Shown: positions 17,375-26,717 of the stretch, piece by piece
Numbering within the stretch: the stretch's first letter is position 1
How the letters are laid out: each line of letters begins with the position of its first letter
Source of the DNA: Halocatena salina
Lineage (GTDB): Archaea; Halobacteriota; Halobacteria; Halobacteriales; Haloarculaceae
Assembly (NCBI RefSeq): GCF_023115355.1
Contig: NZ_CP096019.1
Coordinates: 2,232,001 to 2,296,000, forward strand
Length of the DNA: 64,000 nucleotides
Direction of reading: 5' to 3'
Translations under genes and position numbers: made by a program
Notes under the pieces: generated by a model
Databases searched by the model: none
What the model was told of the DNA's origin: nothing
The model's input: only the letters and a program-made list of their open reading frames with translations

Positions 17375-18388
17375 TTATCGGCTCGCGATCGCGGCCGTGA
17401 TTCCACCGCCGACGATCGTCGGGAACAGATAGATCGCGGATCGGTGAATGAGGACTGCGGCCGCAATGGTCGGTTGGTTGATCGTTACGAGCGCACTGAT
17501 GATTCCGATGAGCACAAGATCGACACCACCGAGTCCCCCGGGAAGTGGCGTCACACCGGCGATCGCACCGAGAGGCACGGCGATGAGCACGACGCTCGGG
17601 GACACGGCGTGATCGAGTGCGAACAGTGACAGCCACAGACAGACGGCTTGGGCGATCCAGCCGAGCGACGACAGACCGAGCGCAAACGCCAGTTTCCGAG
17701 GGGTAGAGCCAACGCGCTCGATGGCGGTGAAAAACCCCTCGATGCGTCGCTCGATTGCTGCCTCTTCGAGTGGTTTGCGCCGTAACAACGTGTGCCGGAT
17801 GAACCGCACTATCGGCGTTATCACGGCAACCGTGGCGTGTTCGAGCCGGTAGCGGTACTGCCATCCCAGATAGAATCCTATCGGAACCAGCAGTGCCAGC
17901 GCAAACACCGTGCCCGCGGCGTACCGGAGATCCCCTACGAACGTGGTGGTCACGAAGAGATACCCCATGCCACACACCGCGAGAACGATCGAGGGAATGA
18001 AATTGAGCGCATCGACACTCGCAATGGCTGCAAGCCCCGTTTCGTAGCGTCGATCGGTGGCCCGCGAGATCAACAGCCCGCTGATCGGCTCGCCACCCGC
18101 CTGCCCGAACGGCGTAACGTTGTTCGCAAACAGAACGCCCGAGAAGATCGCCGTCGATTTCAACGGGGAAATCGTCGAACCGAGCACGCCGAGTACAGTG
18201 CGGAGCGCTAACCCCCACGAAATGATCCAACAGGTCGCACCTACGAAAACGAAAACGAGAACTCCGGTGTTGGCCATCGAGAGCTTCGAGACGGTTTGGT
18301 CGACGCCGATAAGCCAGTACATCGCTGCGAGAACGAGCAGTGAACCAACGAATCCAGCGATGATCGACCGGGCGTTCTCCTTGAGCAT
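17375..18388 (-). CDS. Flippase-like / lysylphosphatidylglycerol synthase TM-domain protein
   Basis: A 337-residue membrane protein of the UPF0104 / LPG_synthase_TM group with about 8-9 helices. Diagnostic segments are SGVLFANNVTPFGQAGGEPISGLLISR near residue 82 and VPLGAIAGVTPLPGGLGGVDLVLIG near 267. Haloarchaeal members such as AglD act in N-glycosylation, but those carry an extra glycosyltransferase domain that is absent here, so this is the stand-alone membrane half. ATG at 18388 is used since it is followed directly by MLKENARSIIAG and the first helix. The neighbouring sulfotransferase-like gene is divergent. Confidence 0.8.
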   Translation of the reverse strand: MLKENARSIIAGFVGSLLVLAAMYWLIGVDQTVSKLSMANTGVLVFVFVGATCWIISWGLALRTVLGVLGSTISPLKSTAIFSGVLFANNVTPFGQAGGEPISGLLISRATDRRYETGLAAIASVDALNFIPSIVLAVCGMGYLFVTTTFVGDLRYAAGTVFALALLVPIGFYLGWQYRYRLEHATVAVITPIVRFIRHTLLRRKPLEEAAIERRIEGFFTAIERVGSTPRKLAFALGLSSLGWIAQAVCLWLSLFALDHAVSPSVVLIAVPLGAIAGVTPLPGGLGGVDLVLIGIISALVTINQPTIAAAVLIHRSAIYLFPTIVGGGITAAIASR

Positions 18389-18555
18389 ACAACTATACAG
18401 ATCCAGACCACGCCAATGAACATCTCGGTCTCTAGTCCATCCACTATGCTCCACTGGGAACGGTGGGGGATTCAGCTGTAATATTTCCGTACTCTACGCT
18501 TCTCTGTCTTCTATCGGCGAAATAGAGAAGGTGCTGACACTGGTCGATCTCTGGT

Positions 18556-19983
18556 ATGGAGCCAGAACGCTTGTTGCCTAGCCGTGTGCGTCCTGATCCG
18601 TCGTCGGAGCCTGTCGATCGCCGCTCGCGCGTGCTCTTACTCGGAGCGATCGTTCTCCTCTGTGCGGTCGTCGTCATTCTCGGAGCTGTGGGTGATGAGC
18701 GCTCACCCCCGACGTCGAGGGAGACGAACGCGTCCATTGGCAACACCACTCCTGAAACCGGCTACGCCCTCGAGAACAACACGACAGGAACGCTCTCGGC
18801 CGGCAATACGCTGATCACTGTCCAGACACACGACTGGTTCGGTACGAACAGCGGCGAGGCGTTGATCGTCGCTCCAAACGGAACGACGATTTGGAGCTAC
18901 GATCCACCCAATTCGCGCGTCTTCGACGCGGAAGTGACCAGCAATGACACGATACTCCTATCGTTTGCGACCGAACTGACTGGCGAGGACTGTCCGTCGG
19001 CCTACCGGTCCGGTGCTGAGGAGAGCTGTGTCCACAACCGCGTCGTTGAACTGGATCCGGCAGACAACACCGTGGTGTGGGAGTACGACTGGTACGACGC
19101 GTTCATCGCCCATCACGAGGTCCATGACGCCGATCGGCTCGACGACGGCCAGACAGCGATCATCGATATGGGGAACAATCGCGCGTTCACCGTCAATCGG
19201 GATGGTGAGATCACGTGGTCGTGGAACGCAACCGATCACCTCAGTACCGAAAGCGCGTTCCAAGAACAGTACGGTGGACTGCCCCAGGAACATTCTGAGG
19301 CTGATTGGACCCACATGAACGACATCGATCAGCTTCCAAACGGGAATTTCCAGCTTTCGATACGGAACTTCGATGTGGTGCTCGAAGTCGATCCTCGGAC
19401 GAACGACATCGTAAACGTCATCGGCAAGCCCGGTGACACGTCCACACTAAACCAGCAACACAACCCCCAGCGGCTCGACAACGATACGATACTCGTCGCC
19501 GACAGCGAGAACCACCGAGTGGTGGAGATCGATACCGACACCGAGGAACTCCAATGGCTGTACGATGGGCCGTCAGATCGCGGACTCCAGTGGCCTCGCG
19601 ATGCGGATCGGCTCCCGAACGGAAACACCCTCGTCACGGATTCACGAAACTTCCGTGTCCTCGAAATCGATTCCGAGGGACAGGTCGTCTGGCGGCATTC
19701 GCTTCGAGACAGCCGAGGGATCGTGTACGAGGCCGATCGGCTTGGTGTTCCGGAGGAATCGGCCACCGGACTCACACACAGCGATAACACCACCATCGAT
19801 CCGACCCACCCACTCATCACCCGCATCCAATCGATCGAGTCGTGGGCAGGGTTCGTTTTTCCGGGGTGGGTGCGGTTACAGGAGTTGGTTGCCATCCTGT
19901 GTGGCGTCTTCGCCGGTCTCGGACTTCTCTGGCAATTCACTATCGGCTGGCTCCGAGGCGATCGGCTGCTGTATTGGAAATAG
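18556..19983 (+). CDS. Membrane-anchored arylsulfotransferase-family protein
   Basis: A 475-residue protein with an N-terminal transmembrane helix (residues about 25-45, VLLLGAIVLLCAVVVILGAVG), a large extracellular beta-propeller, and a C-terminal helix (LQELVAILCGVFAGLGLLWQF). The propeller repeats (HEVHDADRLDDG, HMNDIDQLPNGN, HNPQRLDNDTIL, RDADRLPNGNTLVTDS) are the ASST family signature. Members transfer sulfate between aryl donors and acceptors, although many archaeal ones are untested. Several N-x-S/T sequons suggest it is glycosylated outside the cell. With the neighbouring glycan genes it could modify a surface polymer; this is inference. Confidence 0.82.
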   Translation: MEPERLLPSRVRPDPSSEPVDRRSRVLLLGAIVLLCAVVVILGAVGDERSPPTSRETNASIGNTTPETGYALENNTTGTLSAGNTLITVQTHDWFGTNSGEALIVAPNGTTIWSYDPPNSRVFDAEVTSNDTILLSFATELTGEDCPSAYRSGAEESCVHNRVVELDPADNTVVWEYDWYDAFIAHHEVHDADRLDDGQTAIIDMGNNRAFTVNRDGEITWSWNATDHLSTESAFQEQYGGLPQEHSEADWTHMNDIDQLPNGNFQLSIRNFDVVLEVDPRTNDIVNVIGKPGDTSTLNQQHNPQRLDNDTILVADSENHRVVEIDTDTEELQWLYDGPSDRGLQWPRDADRLPNGNTLVTDSRNFRVLEIDSEGQVVWRHSLRDSRGIVYEADRLGVPEESATGLTHSDNTTIDPTHPLITRIQSIESWAGFVFPGWVRLQELVAILCGVFAGLGLLWQFTIGWLRGDRLLYWK

Positions 19984-20027
19984 GCCCTGTGACGGTTCTT
20001 TCCGTTCGCTGCTTTCACTCAAGGCGT

Positions 20028-22448
20028 TCAAGCGTCCGGATCGGATGCCGCTCGCTGGGTGCGAACCGCGGCAACGTTCTCTTTAACGTCGTGAACGCGG
20101 ACGATGTCGGCTCCGCGTTCAGCTGCGATGGCGGTCGCTGCGACGGTCGCGTGGAGTCGATCCCCGGCAGCGCGGTCGACGTGTTCGTACATCGATTTGT
20201 GGGAGTGGCCAACGAGCACGGGACAGCCAAGCGCGTGAAACTCCCCGATACGACCGAGGAGTTCGAAGCTTTCGGCTGCCGACGTACCGAACCCGATGCC
20301 AGGATCGACGATGATCTGCTCGCGGTCAAGCCCAGCTTTTTCGGCGAGCAACACGCGCTCGCTGAGTTCGTCGATGGTGTCCGTAACCACGTCGTCGTAC
20401 GTCACGTCCGTCTCGGGATCGACCGGTGCCTCGATGCTGTGCATGACGACGGTTGGCACGTCGTAGTCGGCTGCCACGTGGCGCATATCGGGATCGGACA
20501 GCCCCGAAACGTCGTTGAGGATGTCCGCGCCGGCTTCGAGTGCCGCTCGGGCCACCGCTGCCTTGCGCGTATCGACCGACACCAGCGCGTCGTGATCGGC
20601 GAGCCGTTCGACAACGGGCACGACGCGTTCGATTTCGGTCTCGGTCGGGACGGGATCCGCACCGGGTCGGGTGCTTTCTCCACCGACATCGAGAATGTCT
20701 GCTCCGTCCTCGATCAGCTCTTCGGCTCGGGCGACGGCAGCCTCGACCGAGTCGTACGTTCCACCGTCGTAGAAGCTGTCGGGGGTGACGTTGATGATTC
20801 CCATCACCGCCACTCGGTCCTCCCACGGATACCCACGTTTCTCGGTTTCGGTCCCAATGTCGAGCGTTCGCTTGAGATCGTTCCCGACCGATGCCAGTCC
20901 GTGGGGTTGTCCGTCGAGCTTTTCGATGAGTCGCTTGAACTGGGCGAGCGTCCCCATCGCAACCACGTCTAAATACCGGGGTTCGTGCGTGTGTGAGGAA
21001 CACCCCGAAATCGCACACTCCCCACCGAGGCTGAGCAGCTCTTCTTTGAGAAACCGGGCCTGTCGCGGTTGCACGCGCAGCTCGACCACCCGGTGGACGC
21101 CTTTGCCACGCATCCGCCAGATGCCGGCCCGTGTAACGTCAGCGTCGGTGAGCGCAGCGCGTGCGTCCGCGAGGGTAGAGACACGTTTTGGCGTTTGGGT
21201 TCCTACCCACCGGTGGCGGGCTTGTGCCACGGTGTACAGCGATCCCGCCACGAGCACACAGTCCTCGGCGTCGGCAGCTTCGACTGCGGATTCGACTGCC
21301 GATCTGACCGAGCGGACGACACGAACGTTGCCGTCGAACGTCCGGGCGAGCGCGTCGGCGTCCTCCGCGCGGTCGATCGCTGGCTCGCAGGCGTACACCG
21401 TCGTCGCCTCCGGGAGTGCCTTGGCCATCTTCGTGTGGTTCTTGTCGCTCAGAGCCCCGAACACGAGATGGAGTTCCTCGTAGTCGAACGATTCGAGGGT
21501 CTCGGCCGTCGTCGCACACCCACCGGGATTGTGCGCCCCGTCTAACACGAGGAGTGGCTCTCGGCTCATGATCTCGAACCGGCCCGGCCAGAAGGCTGTT
21601 TCTAGTCCGCGAACGATAGTCCGCTCGGTGACGTCGGCCACCTGTCGACACAGTGCTGTGGCGATCCCGGCGTTCACTGCTTGGTGTGCGCCGAGTTGGG
21701 GCAACGCCGCCTCGATCGACCAGTCCGTCCCGGTGAGCGTCACGGCACCGGTCAGTCCGTCCCGTCCCTCATACCGTGCTTGAACGTCGTTGTCGCTGCC
21801 CGATCCAACGGTGTGGATATCGCCCGCGACCGATCGAATCGCCTCCAGTACCGCTCCCGACTCACCGGTTACGAGCGGTTGCTCCCCGGCGACGTGGGCC
21901 TTGTCACGGGCGATTTCCGCTCGCGTGTCACCGAGCAGTGCCGTGTGTTCGAGCGTCACCGACGTCACGGCACTGGCCACGGGATCGACGACGCTCGTCG
22001 CATCGTGTTGGCCACCGATACCGACTTCCAGTACGGCGACGTCAACGTCTTGACGAGCGAACTCCCACAACGCCAGTGCCGTCTGTGTCTCGAAAAACGT
22101 CGGTGCCGATCCCTGACTCGACGCATCGAGGACGTACTCGCGGATCTCCTCGACGAACGCCGTGACTGCCTGCTTTCTGATTTTGCGACCGTCCACCCGG
22201 ACCCGCTCTCGCACGTCAGTGAGATGTGGTGAGGTGAACAGTCCGACCGACAGACCGGCTTCCCGGAGCACCCGCTCGACCATCCGTGCGGTGCTCCCCT
22301 TCCCGTTCGATCCCGCGATCTGCACACACGTGAGTCCCTCGTGGGGATCGTCCATCGCGGCCAACAGCGCGCGTGTCGCCTCCGTTCCCTTGCGTGATGG
22401 GTACCGCTTGAGGTCGAACAGGAAGTTCGCGGCCTCGTAATACTCCAT
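20028..22448 (-). CDS. FolC-FolP fusion: folylpolyglutamate synthase / dihydropteroate synthase
   Basis: An 806-residue folate enzyme. The first ~420 residues are a Mur-ligase-type FolC with the P-loop AGSNGKGSTAR near residue 44, SPHLTDVRERV near 73, GIGGQHDAT near 143 and LDGAHNPGG near 304. Residues about 425-520 are a linker domain (RAGIWRMRGKGVHRVVELRV) of uncertain role. From about 525 comes dihydropteroate synthase: MGIINVTPDSFYDGG, DVGGESTRPG, DTRKA, NDVSG, IDPGIGFG-like (VDPGIGFGTS), GHSHKSM. The fusion makes dihydropteroate and elongates the polyglutamate tail of the folate product. It is convergent with the arylsulfotransferase-like gene. Confidence 0.93.
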   Translation of the reverse strand: MEYYEAANFLFDLKRYPSRKGTEATRALLAAMDDPHEGLTCVQIAGSNGKGSTARMVERVLREAGLSVGLFTSPHLTDVRERVRVDGRKIRKQAVTAFVEEIREYVLDASSQGSAPTFFETQTALALWEFARQDVDVAVLEVGIGGQHDATSVVDPVASAVTSVTLEHTALLGDTRAEIARDKAHVAGEQPLVTGESGAVLEAIRSVAGDIHTVGSGSDNDVQARYEGRDGLTGAVTLTGTDWSIEAALPQLGAHQAVNAGIATALCRQVADVTERTIVRGLETAFWPGRFEIMSREPLLVLDGAHNPGGCATTAETLESFDYEELHLVFGALSDKNHTKMAKALPEATTVYACEPAIDRAEDADALARTFDGNVRVVRSVRSAVESAVEAADAEDCVLVAGSLYTVAQARHRWVGTQTPKRVSTLADARAALTDADVTRAGIWRMRGKGVHRVVELRVQPRQARFLKEELLSLGGECAISGCSSHTHEPRYLDVVAMGTLAQFKRLIEKLDGQPHGLASVGNDLKRTLDIGTETEKRGYPWEDRVAVMGIINVTPDSFYDGGTYDSVEAAVARAEELIEDGADILDVGGESTRPGADPVPTETEIERVVPVVERLADHDALVSVDTRKAAVARAALEAGADILNDVSGLSDPDMRHVAADYDVPTVVMHSIEAPVDPETDVTYDDVVTDTIDELSERVLLAEKAGLDREQIIVDPGIGFGTSAAESFELLGRIGEFHALGCPVLVGHSHKSMYEHVDRAAGDRLHATVAATAIAAERGADIVRVHDVKENVAAVRTQRAASDPDA

Positions 22449-22578
22449 ACTGATCGTTTCCAGACCGGCTGCTTTATGCTGTCGAACTCTCCAGCGATAT
22501 CAGAACGGACGAAACGGTGGTGTGTGGGCCACTTTCCATAGATTGAAACCCACTACCACCTAAAGCGCCACTACGTGT

Positions 22579-24402
22579 ATGCTGCAGGTTCTACGTGATC
22601 ATATCATCGAGGATATGACGGCGATACTCGAAGAGTGGGAGTGTGCAGAGGTGGCGACGACCGATCCGGTCGAGATCAACGAGTACACCGACGAGGAGAA
22701 AGGACTCCTGGCGACGCCCGTCGCGTTCCAGCTGGCGTCAGAACTCGGTCGACCACCAGCCGATATTGCGTCGGATCTCGCCGAAGCGTTCCGGGACCGT
22801 GGACCTATCGAGGGGATCGATACCATCGAGACCGCCGGTGGATACATCAATTTCCACATCGACGAGGCGTTCACGACGCGGACGCTCGAACAGATCCTCG
22901 AAGAAGGATCCGACTACGGCGTCGTCGAGGACACTGTCGAGTCGGCTCTGTTCGAGTTTTCTTCACCGAACATCGCTAAGCCGATGCACATCGGACACCT
23001 CCGGAACACGGTGCTTGGCGACGTGCTCGGGAACGTACTCGCGGCGCGGGGGTACGATATCGTCCGGGACAACCACATCGGCGACTGGGGAGTGCAGTTC
23101 GGTCACCTCCTGTATGAGTTCGAACAAGCCGACGACACCGATCGGTTCGAAGAGAAACCGATCGACTATCTGCTGGAACTGTACCAGCGGTACGGCCGTC
23201 AGGAGGCCAAGCTCGAAGAAGCAGGCCGGGAGGACGACGTAGAGCAACTGCGCGATACGGGCCGGGAGTATTTCGCGGCGCTCGAATCGGGTGACGCGGA
23301 GCTGCGTGCGCTGTGGGAGCGGTTTTCCGAAGCGAGCCGGAACCGGTTTGACGCCACCTACGACCGGCTCGACGTCGATTTCGACACGTGGCACGGCGAG
23401 AGCTTCTATGTGACTGAAAGTTGGACGAGCCAGATCAGAGAGGCCGCAATCGACGACGGGATCGCAGTCGAGACCGAAGACGGTGCGTACGTTATTCCGA
23501 TCTACGACGACGACCTCGCGGATGTCGAGGACCCCACACAGGCCGACGTTCGTGTCGCCGCCGATCCCGCGGACAGTGACGACTACGAGACGTTCGTGAT
23601 CACCAAACGCGACGGCACGACGACGTACGGCACCCGGGATCTCGCTACGATCGCGTACCGCATCGAGCAGGGATACGACGAACTGTTGTACGTGGTCGGT
23701 AGCGAGCAACGCGAGTATTTCCAGCAGCTGTTCGCCGCGGCCAGAAAGCTCGGCTACACCGACGTTCGGTTCACACACGTCGATTACGGCCTGATCGACC
23801 TTCCCGAGGGGAGCATGTCCACCCGTGCGGGACGGCTCATCACTGCCGAAGACGTGCTCGATCAAGTGCGTGAGAACGCGCGTTCGGTGGTCGAGGAGAA
23901 CGATCCCACGCTGGCGGACGAGACAGCGAGTGAAATCGCTGCCGGCGTTGCGCTGGGTACTGTTCGGTTCGAGAACATCGCCAAACGGCGAACCAAAAAC
24001 ACTACCTTCGACACCGAACAGGCGACGTCACTCGAGGGGGACACCGGTCCGTACGTCCAGTACGCGGCGACGCGCGGGCTGAACATCCTGCTCGAAGCCG
24101 ACGAGATCCCTGCTCCGAGCGCAGTCGCCGACCAGCCGTTCAACGAGTTCGACCACCAGCTCGCCGTCGAGTTGGCGCGCTATCCCCTCGTCTTGGAACG
24201 CTGTGAAGAACGATACGATCCCGCACCGCTGGCACAGTATCTGTTGGATCTGGCGCGGACGTTCAACAAGCTATACCACGAGAACCGTGTGCTCGATGCC
24301 TCACAGGCACGCGACCGGCGGCTCGTGCTCGTGGCGGCCACCGTCGAGGTGTTCGAAACCGCCTTCGAGATCACCGGAATTCCGATGCTGCGGAAGATGT
24401 GA
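22579..24402 (+). CDS. argS: Arginyl-tRNA synthetase
   Basis: A 607-residue class I synthetase that charges tRNA-Arg. It has the N-terminal Add-1 domain, the HIGH-type motif in KPMHIGHLRNTVLGD near residue 133, YGTRDLATIAYR near 350, the KMSKS-equivalent region MSTRAGRLITAEDVLD near 413, and a C-terminal DALR-type anticodon-binding helix bundle (YVQYAATRGLNILLEAD onward) ending GIPMLRKM, the classical ArgS terminus. It starts MLQVLRDHIIEDM. It is a single-gene unit between the divergent folate gene and a convergent CNNM gene. Confidence 0.95.
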   Translation: MLQVLRDHIIEDMTAILEEWECAEVATTDPVEINEYTDEEKGLLATPVAFQLASELGRPPADIASDLAEAFRDRGPIEGIDTIETAGGYINFHIDEAFTTRTLEQILEEGSDYGVVEDTVESALFEFSSPNIAKPMHIGHLRNTVLGDVLGNVLAARGYDIVRDNHIGDWGVQFGHLLYEFEQADDTDRFEEKPIDYLLELYQRYGRQEAKLEEAGREDDVEQLRDTGREYFAALESGDAELRALWERFSEASRNRFDATYDRLDVDFDTWHGESFYVTESWTSQIREAAIDDGIAVETEDGAYVIPIYDDDLADVEDPTQADVRVAADPADSDDYETFVITKRDGTTTYGTRDLATIAYRIEQGYDELLYVVGSEQREYFQQLFAAARKLGYTDVRFTHVDYGLIDLPEGSMSTRAGRLITAEDVLDQVRENARSVVEENDPTLADETASEIAAGVALGTVRFENIAKRRTKNTTFDTEQATSLEGDTGPYVQYAATRGLNILLEADEIPAPSAVADQPFNEFDHQLAVELARYPLVLERCEERYDPAPLAQYLLDLARTFNKLYHENRVLDASQARDRRLVLVAATVEVFETAFEITGIPMLRKM

Positions 24403-24593
24403 GCACGGTGGTCGACAGGGCAATCACGAGTGGTGAATCACCAGCTCGATCGGCTCGGTTCACGGTGTTGTGACGGACACGGCGAAGTACAACGGCGCGA
24501 TGGATCCGTTTCCGGGAATGGTTCGAAGAGCAGTTCAGTTCCCCCGATGAACCGTTCACTTCCGTGTATTACGGCGTGTTCAGTGGGTTCATC

Positions 24594-25637
24594 TCAGTCG
24601 AGCGGATCTTCGAGTTGTCCCATCACTGCTTCGAGCGTATCCGTTGCGGTGAGAAGTCCGACGACCCGTCCATCACGGAGGACGAGGGCGATCTCTTGGT
24701 CTTCGGCTTGGAACTGATCAAACGCGTCACTGGCGTTCGTCTCCGCAGCGAGCGTCATCGGCGGGGCTGCGATGTCTGCAAACGTCATATCGCCCTGCTG
24801 GAGATCCTCGAAGTTGTTCAGTATCGACGGGGCATAGACGATGCCCTGAAAGTCGGTCAACTCATCGCCGATGAGGGGAAAGCGGGTATGGGTGGTGTTC
24901 TGGATCGTTTCGAGATTTTCATCGGCAGACATGTTCGTTGAAAGTGAAACGATATCCGCAGCTGGAACCATGATCTCACTAATGGGAAGTTCATCGGCAT
25001 CAAGCGCATTAAGCACCTCCTCGCGGCGTTCCTCGGGAAGATTACCCTCATCGAGGAGCGAGCCGAGACGGTTACGGAGCTGTGCGCGCGACTCAAGCAC
25101 GTCTTCTTCGGCTTCGAGCCAGGCTCCAGTCATCTCGATGCCGAACAGCTTGAGCGTCGCCTTCGCCACCCAATCCCCAAACCGGATCAACGGAGAGATC
25201 GACCACGCGAACCAGTATAGCGGGGTTGCGCCGTACCGGGCGACTTGCTTCGAGCGTTCGACGCCGAGATACGTCGGCGTCTGCTCGCCGTGTGTGAGGT
25301 GGAGCATATTGATGAGGAAAAAGCCGAGGATCGAACCAGCGCCGACAGACGCAAGTACCGTATTCTCGAAGAGCGGTTCGAAAAGCGCTGCTAACCCCGG
25401 CTCGGCGACGATTCCTAACGCGATACTCGTCCCAGAGATCCAGATCTGGCACGTCGTCAAATACAGTTCGAGATCGCTGGTCATCTCCCATGCCCGTCTG
25501 AGTCCCGGCGTATCGAACTCGGATTCGGGATACTGCCGAACTCGTGTCAGTGCAAACTCGATCGCAACGAAATACGCGTTGATTGCGATCAGAAAAATCC
25601 CAGCAGCCACTCGGAGGCTGATCTCAAGTGGTGTCAT
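24594..25637 (-). CDS. CNNM/DUF21 membrane protein with CBS pair
   Basis: A 347-residue protein starting MTPLEISLRVAAG. The N-terminal ~180 residues have 3-4 membrane helices of the CNNM/DUF21 domain (AYFVAIEFALTRVRQ, THGEQTPTYLGVERSKQVAR). Residues about 205-345 contain two CBS domains (ISEIMVPAADIVSLSTNMS; VVGLLTATDTLEAVMGQLEDP). The C-terminal CorC/HlyC domain seen in the paralog at 31270-32706 is absent. The family is linked to magnesium or cobalt efflux. The in-frame start at 25673 is rejected because ATG 25637 gives the usual short N-terminus. Confidence 0.85.
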   Translation of the reverse strand: MTPLEISLRVAAGIFLIAINAYFVAIEFALTRVRQYPESEFDTPGLRRAWEMTSDLELYLTTCQIWISGTSIALGIVAEPGLAALFEPLFENTVLASVGAGSILGFFLINMLHLTHGEQTPTYLGVERSKQVARYGATPLYWFAWSISPLIRFGDWVAKATLKLFGIEMTGAWLEAEEDVLESRAQLRNRLGSLLDEGNLPEERREEVLNALDADELPISEIMVPAADIVSLSTNMSADENLETIQNTTHTRFPLIGDELTDFQGIVYAPSILNNFEDLQQGDMTFADIAAPPMTLAAETNASDAFDQFQAEDQEIALVLRDGRVVGLLTATDTLEAVMGQLEDPLD

Positions 25638-25811
25638 TACACGCAGATATGGAATCGCGAGGTAAATATCCACAGAAGCTCCGATAACCGGCGTCCCGGT
25701 ACTGGCACACTGCCATTTATCGTTTCACAGGGTAATATCGGTCAGAAACGGTGTGCGATCACACGGAGCGTGTCATCTAGGTTTTTGACGGAGCCACGCC
25801 TATCGCTCGGT

Positions 25812-26498
25812 ATGCAGGCCGCCATCGTCACAGTCGGGGACGAGCTCCTCGCGGGAGAGACGATCGACACCAATGCCACATGGTTGGCCGAGCAACTCGT
25901 GGCTCGGGGTGTCGACATCCAGCGGATCACGACCGTTCCAGACCGTGTTGCCGATATCGCCCGCGTCGTCAACGAACACCACGCCGAGTACGATGTGGTC
26001 CTCACCACGGGCGGGCTGGGACCGACCCACGACGACCGCACGATGGCTGGCGTCGCCGCTGCGTTCGGTCGGTCGCTCGAACCGAACGACGATGCGCTGT
26101 CGTGGCTCGAAACCCACGGCGGGTATGCCCGAAACGATCTCACGGCGGGAACCACGAAGCTTCCAGCCGGTGCACAGCCGTTACACAACGAGGTCGGCGT
26201 TGCACCGGGCTGTATCCTCGACTCGGTGTACGTCCTGCCGGGCGTTCCCGAGGAGATGAAAGCGATGTTTGAACGGATCGAAGCGGACTTCTCCGGGCCA
26301 CGGACACACGTTACGACAGTGACCGCCGACGAACCGGAAAGCGCGCTGCTCGACCGACTCGAAGCGCTCAGAGACCAGTTCGATGTGACAGTCGGAAGCT
26401 ACCCCGGCGAGTACGTCCGAGTCAAGATCCGGGGACAGGACGAAAGCGCTGTAGACGAGGCCGCCCGATGGCTCACTGAACGGGTTGTGACCGCGTGA
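25812..26498 (+). CDS. CinA-type molybdopterin-binding-fold protein
   Basis: A 228-residue protein of the CinA N-terminal (MoCF-biosynthesis fold) family: MQAAIVTVGDELLAGETIDTNATWL at the N-terminus, LTTGGLGPTHDDRTM near residue 60, GVAPGCIL near 132 and YVLPGVPEEMKAMF near 143. In bacteria this domain hydrolyses ADP-ribose-type nucleotides and is fused to a PncC deamidase, which is missing here. ATG at 25812 is used because the GDEL motif then sits near residue 9. Its last 26 nt overlap antisense with the small gene at 26473-26610. Confidence 0.88.
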   Translation: MQAAIVTVGDELLAGETIDTNATWLAEQLVARGVDIQRITTVPDRVADIARVVNEHHAEYDVVLTTGGLGPTHDDRTMAGVAAAFGRSLEPNDDALSWLETHGGYARNDLTAGTTKLPAGAQPLHNEVGVAPGCILDSVYVLPGVPEEMKAMFERIEADFSGPRTHVTTVTADEPESALLDRLEALRDQFDVTVGSYPGEYVRVKIRGQDESAVDEAARWLTERVVTA

Positions 26499-26610
26499 GC
26501 AATGAAAGCCACGCGCCGATGAGGATGAGTCCCCCGAAAAACAACAGATAGCCAGCACCGTTGACGAGTCCGGGATACGCCGTGGACTGTAATACGAGGT
26601 TCATATTCAT
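26473..26610 (-). CDS. Small membrane protein, 45 aa
   Basis: A small gene between convergent and divergent neighbours. It reads MNMNLVLQSTAYPGLVNGAGYLLFFGGLILIGAWLSLLTRSQPVQ, which is given in short blocks only: a hydrophobic helix YLLFFGGLILIGAWLSLL occupies residues about 21-38. On the minus strand a TTTTATTG box lies about 27 nt before the ATG, giving a good leaderless promoter and supporting expression. Its end overlaps antisense with the last codons of the CinA-type gene. No family is recognised. Confidence 0.5.
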   Translation of the reverse strand: MNMNLVLQSTAYPGLVNGAGYLLFFGGLILIGAWLSLLTRSQPVQ

Positions 26611-26717
26611 CTCCGTGGATGAACCCAGAAACAATAAAACGACGGGTTTACACGCTGGATGGCTGCCGATACGGCGAGTTCGAGGCGTTTTTCATCTACC
26701 ACGACGTACATGATGCT

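Noticed and set aside
17259-18392. 377-residue minus-strand frame overlapping the flippase-like TM gene
   Set aside because: Arg-rich shadow of the real 17375-18388 gene in another frame; it has no start context or family match.
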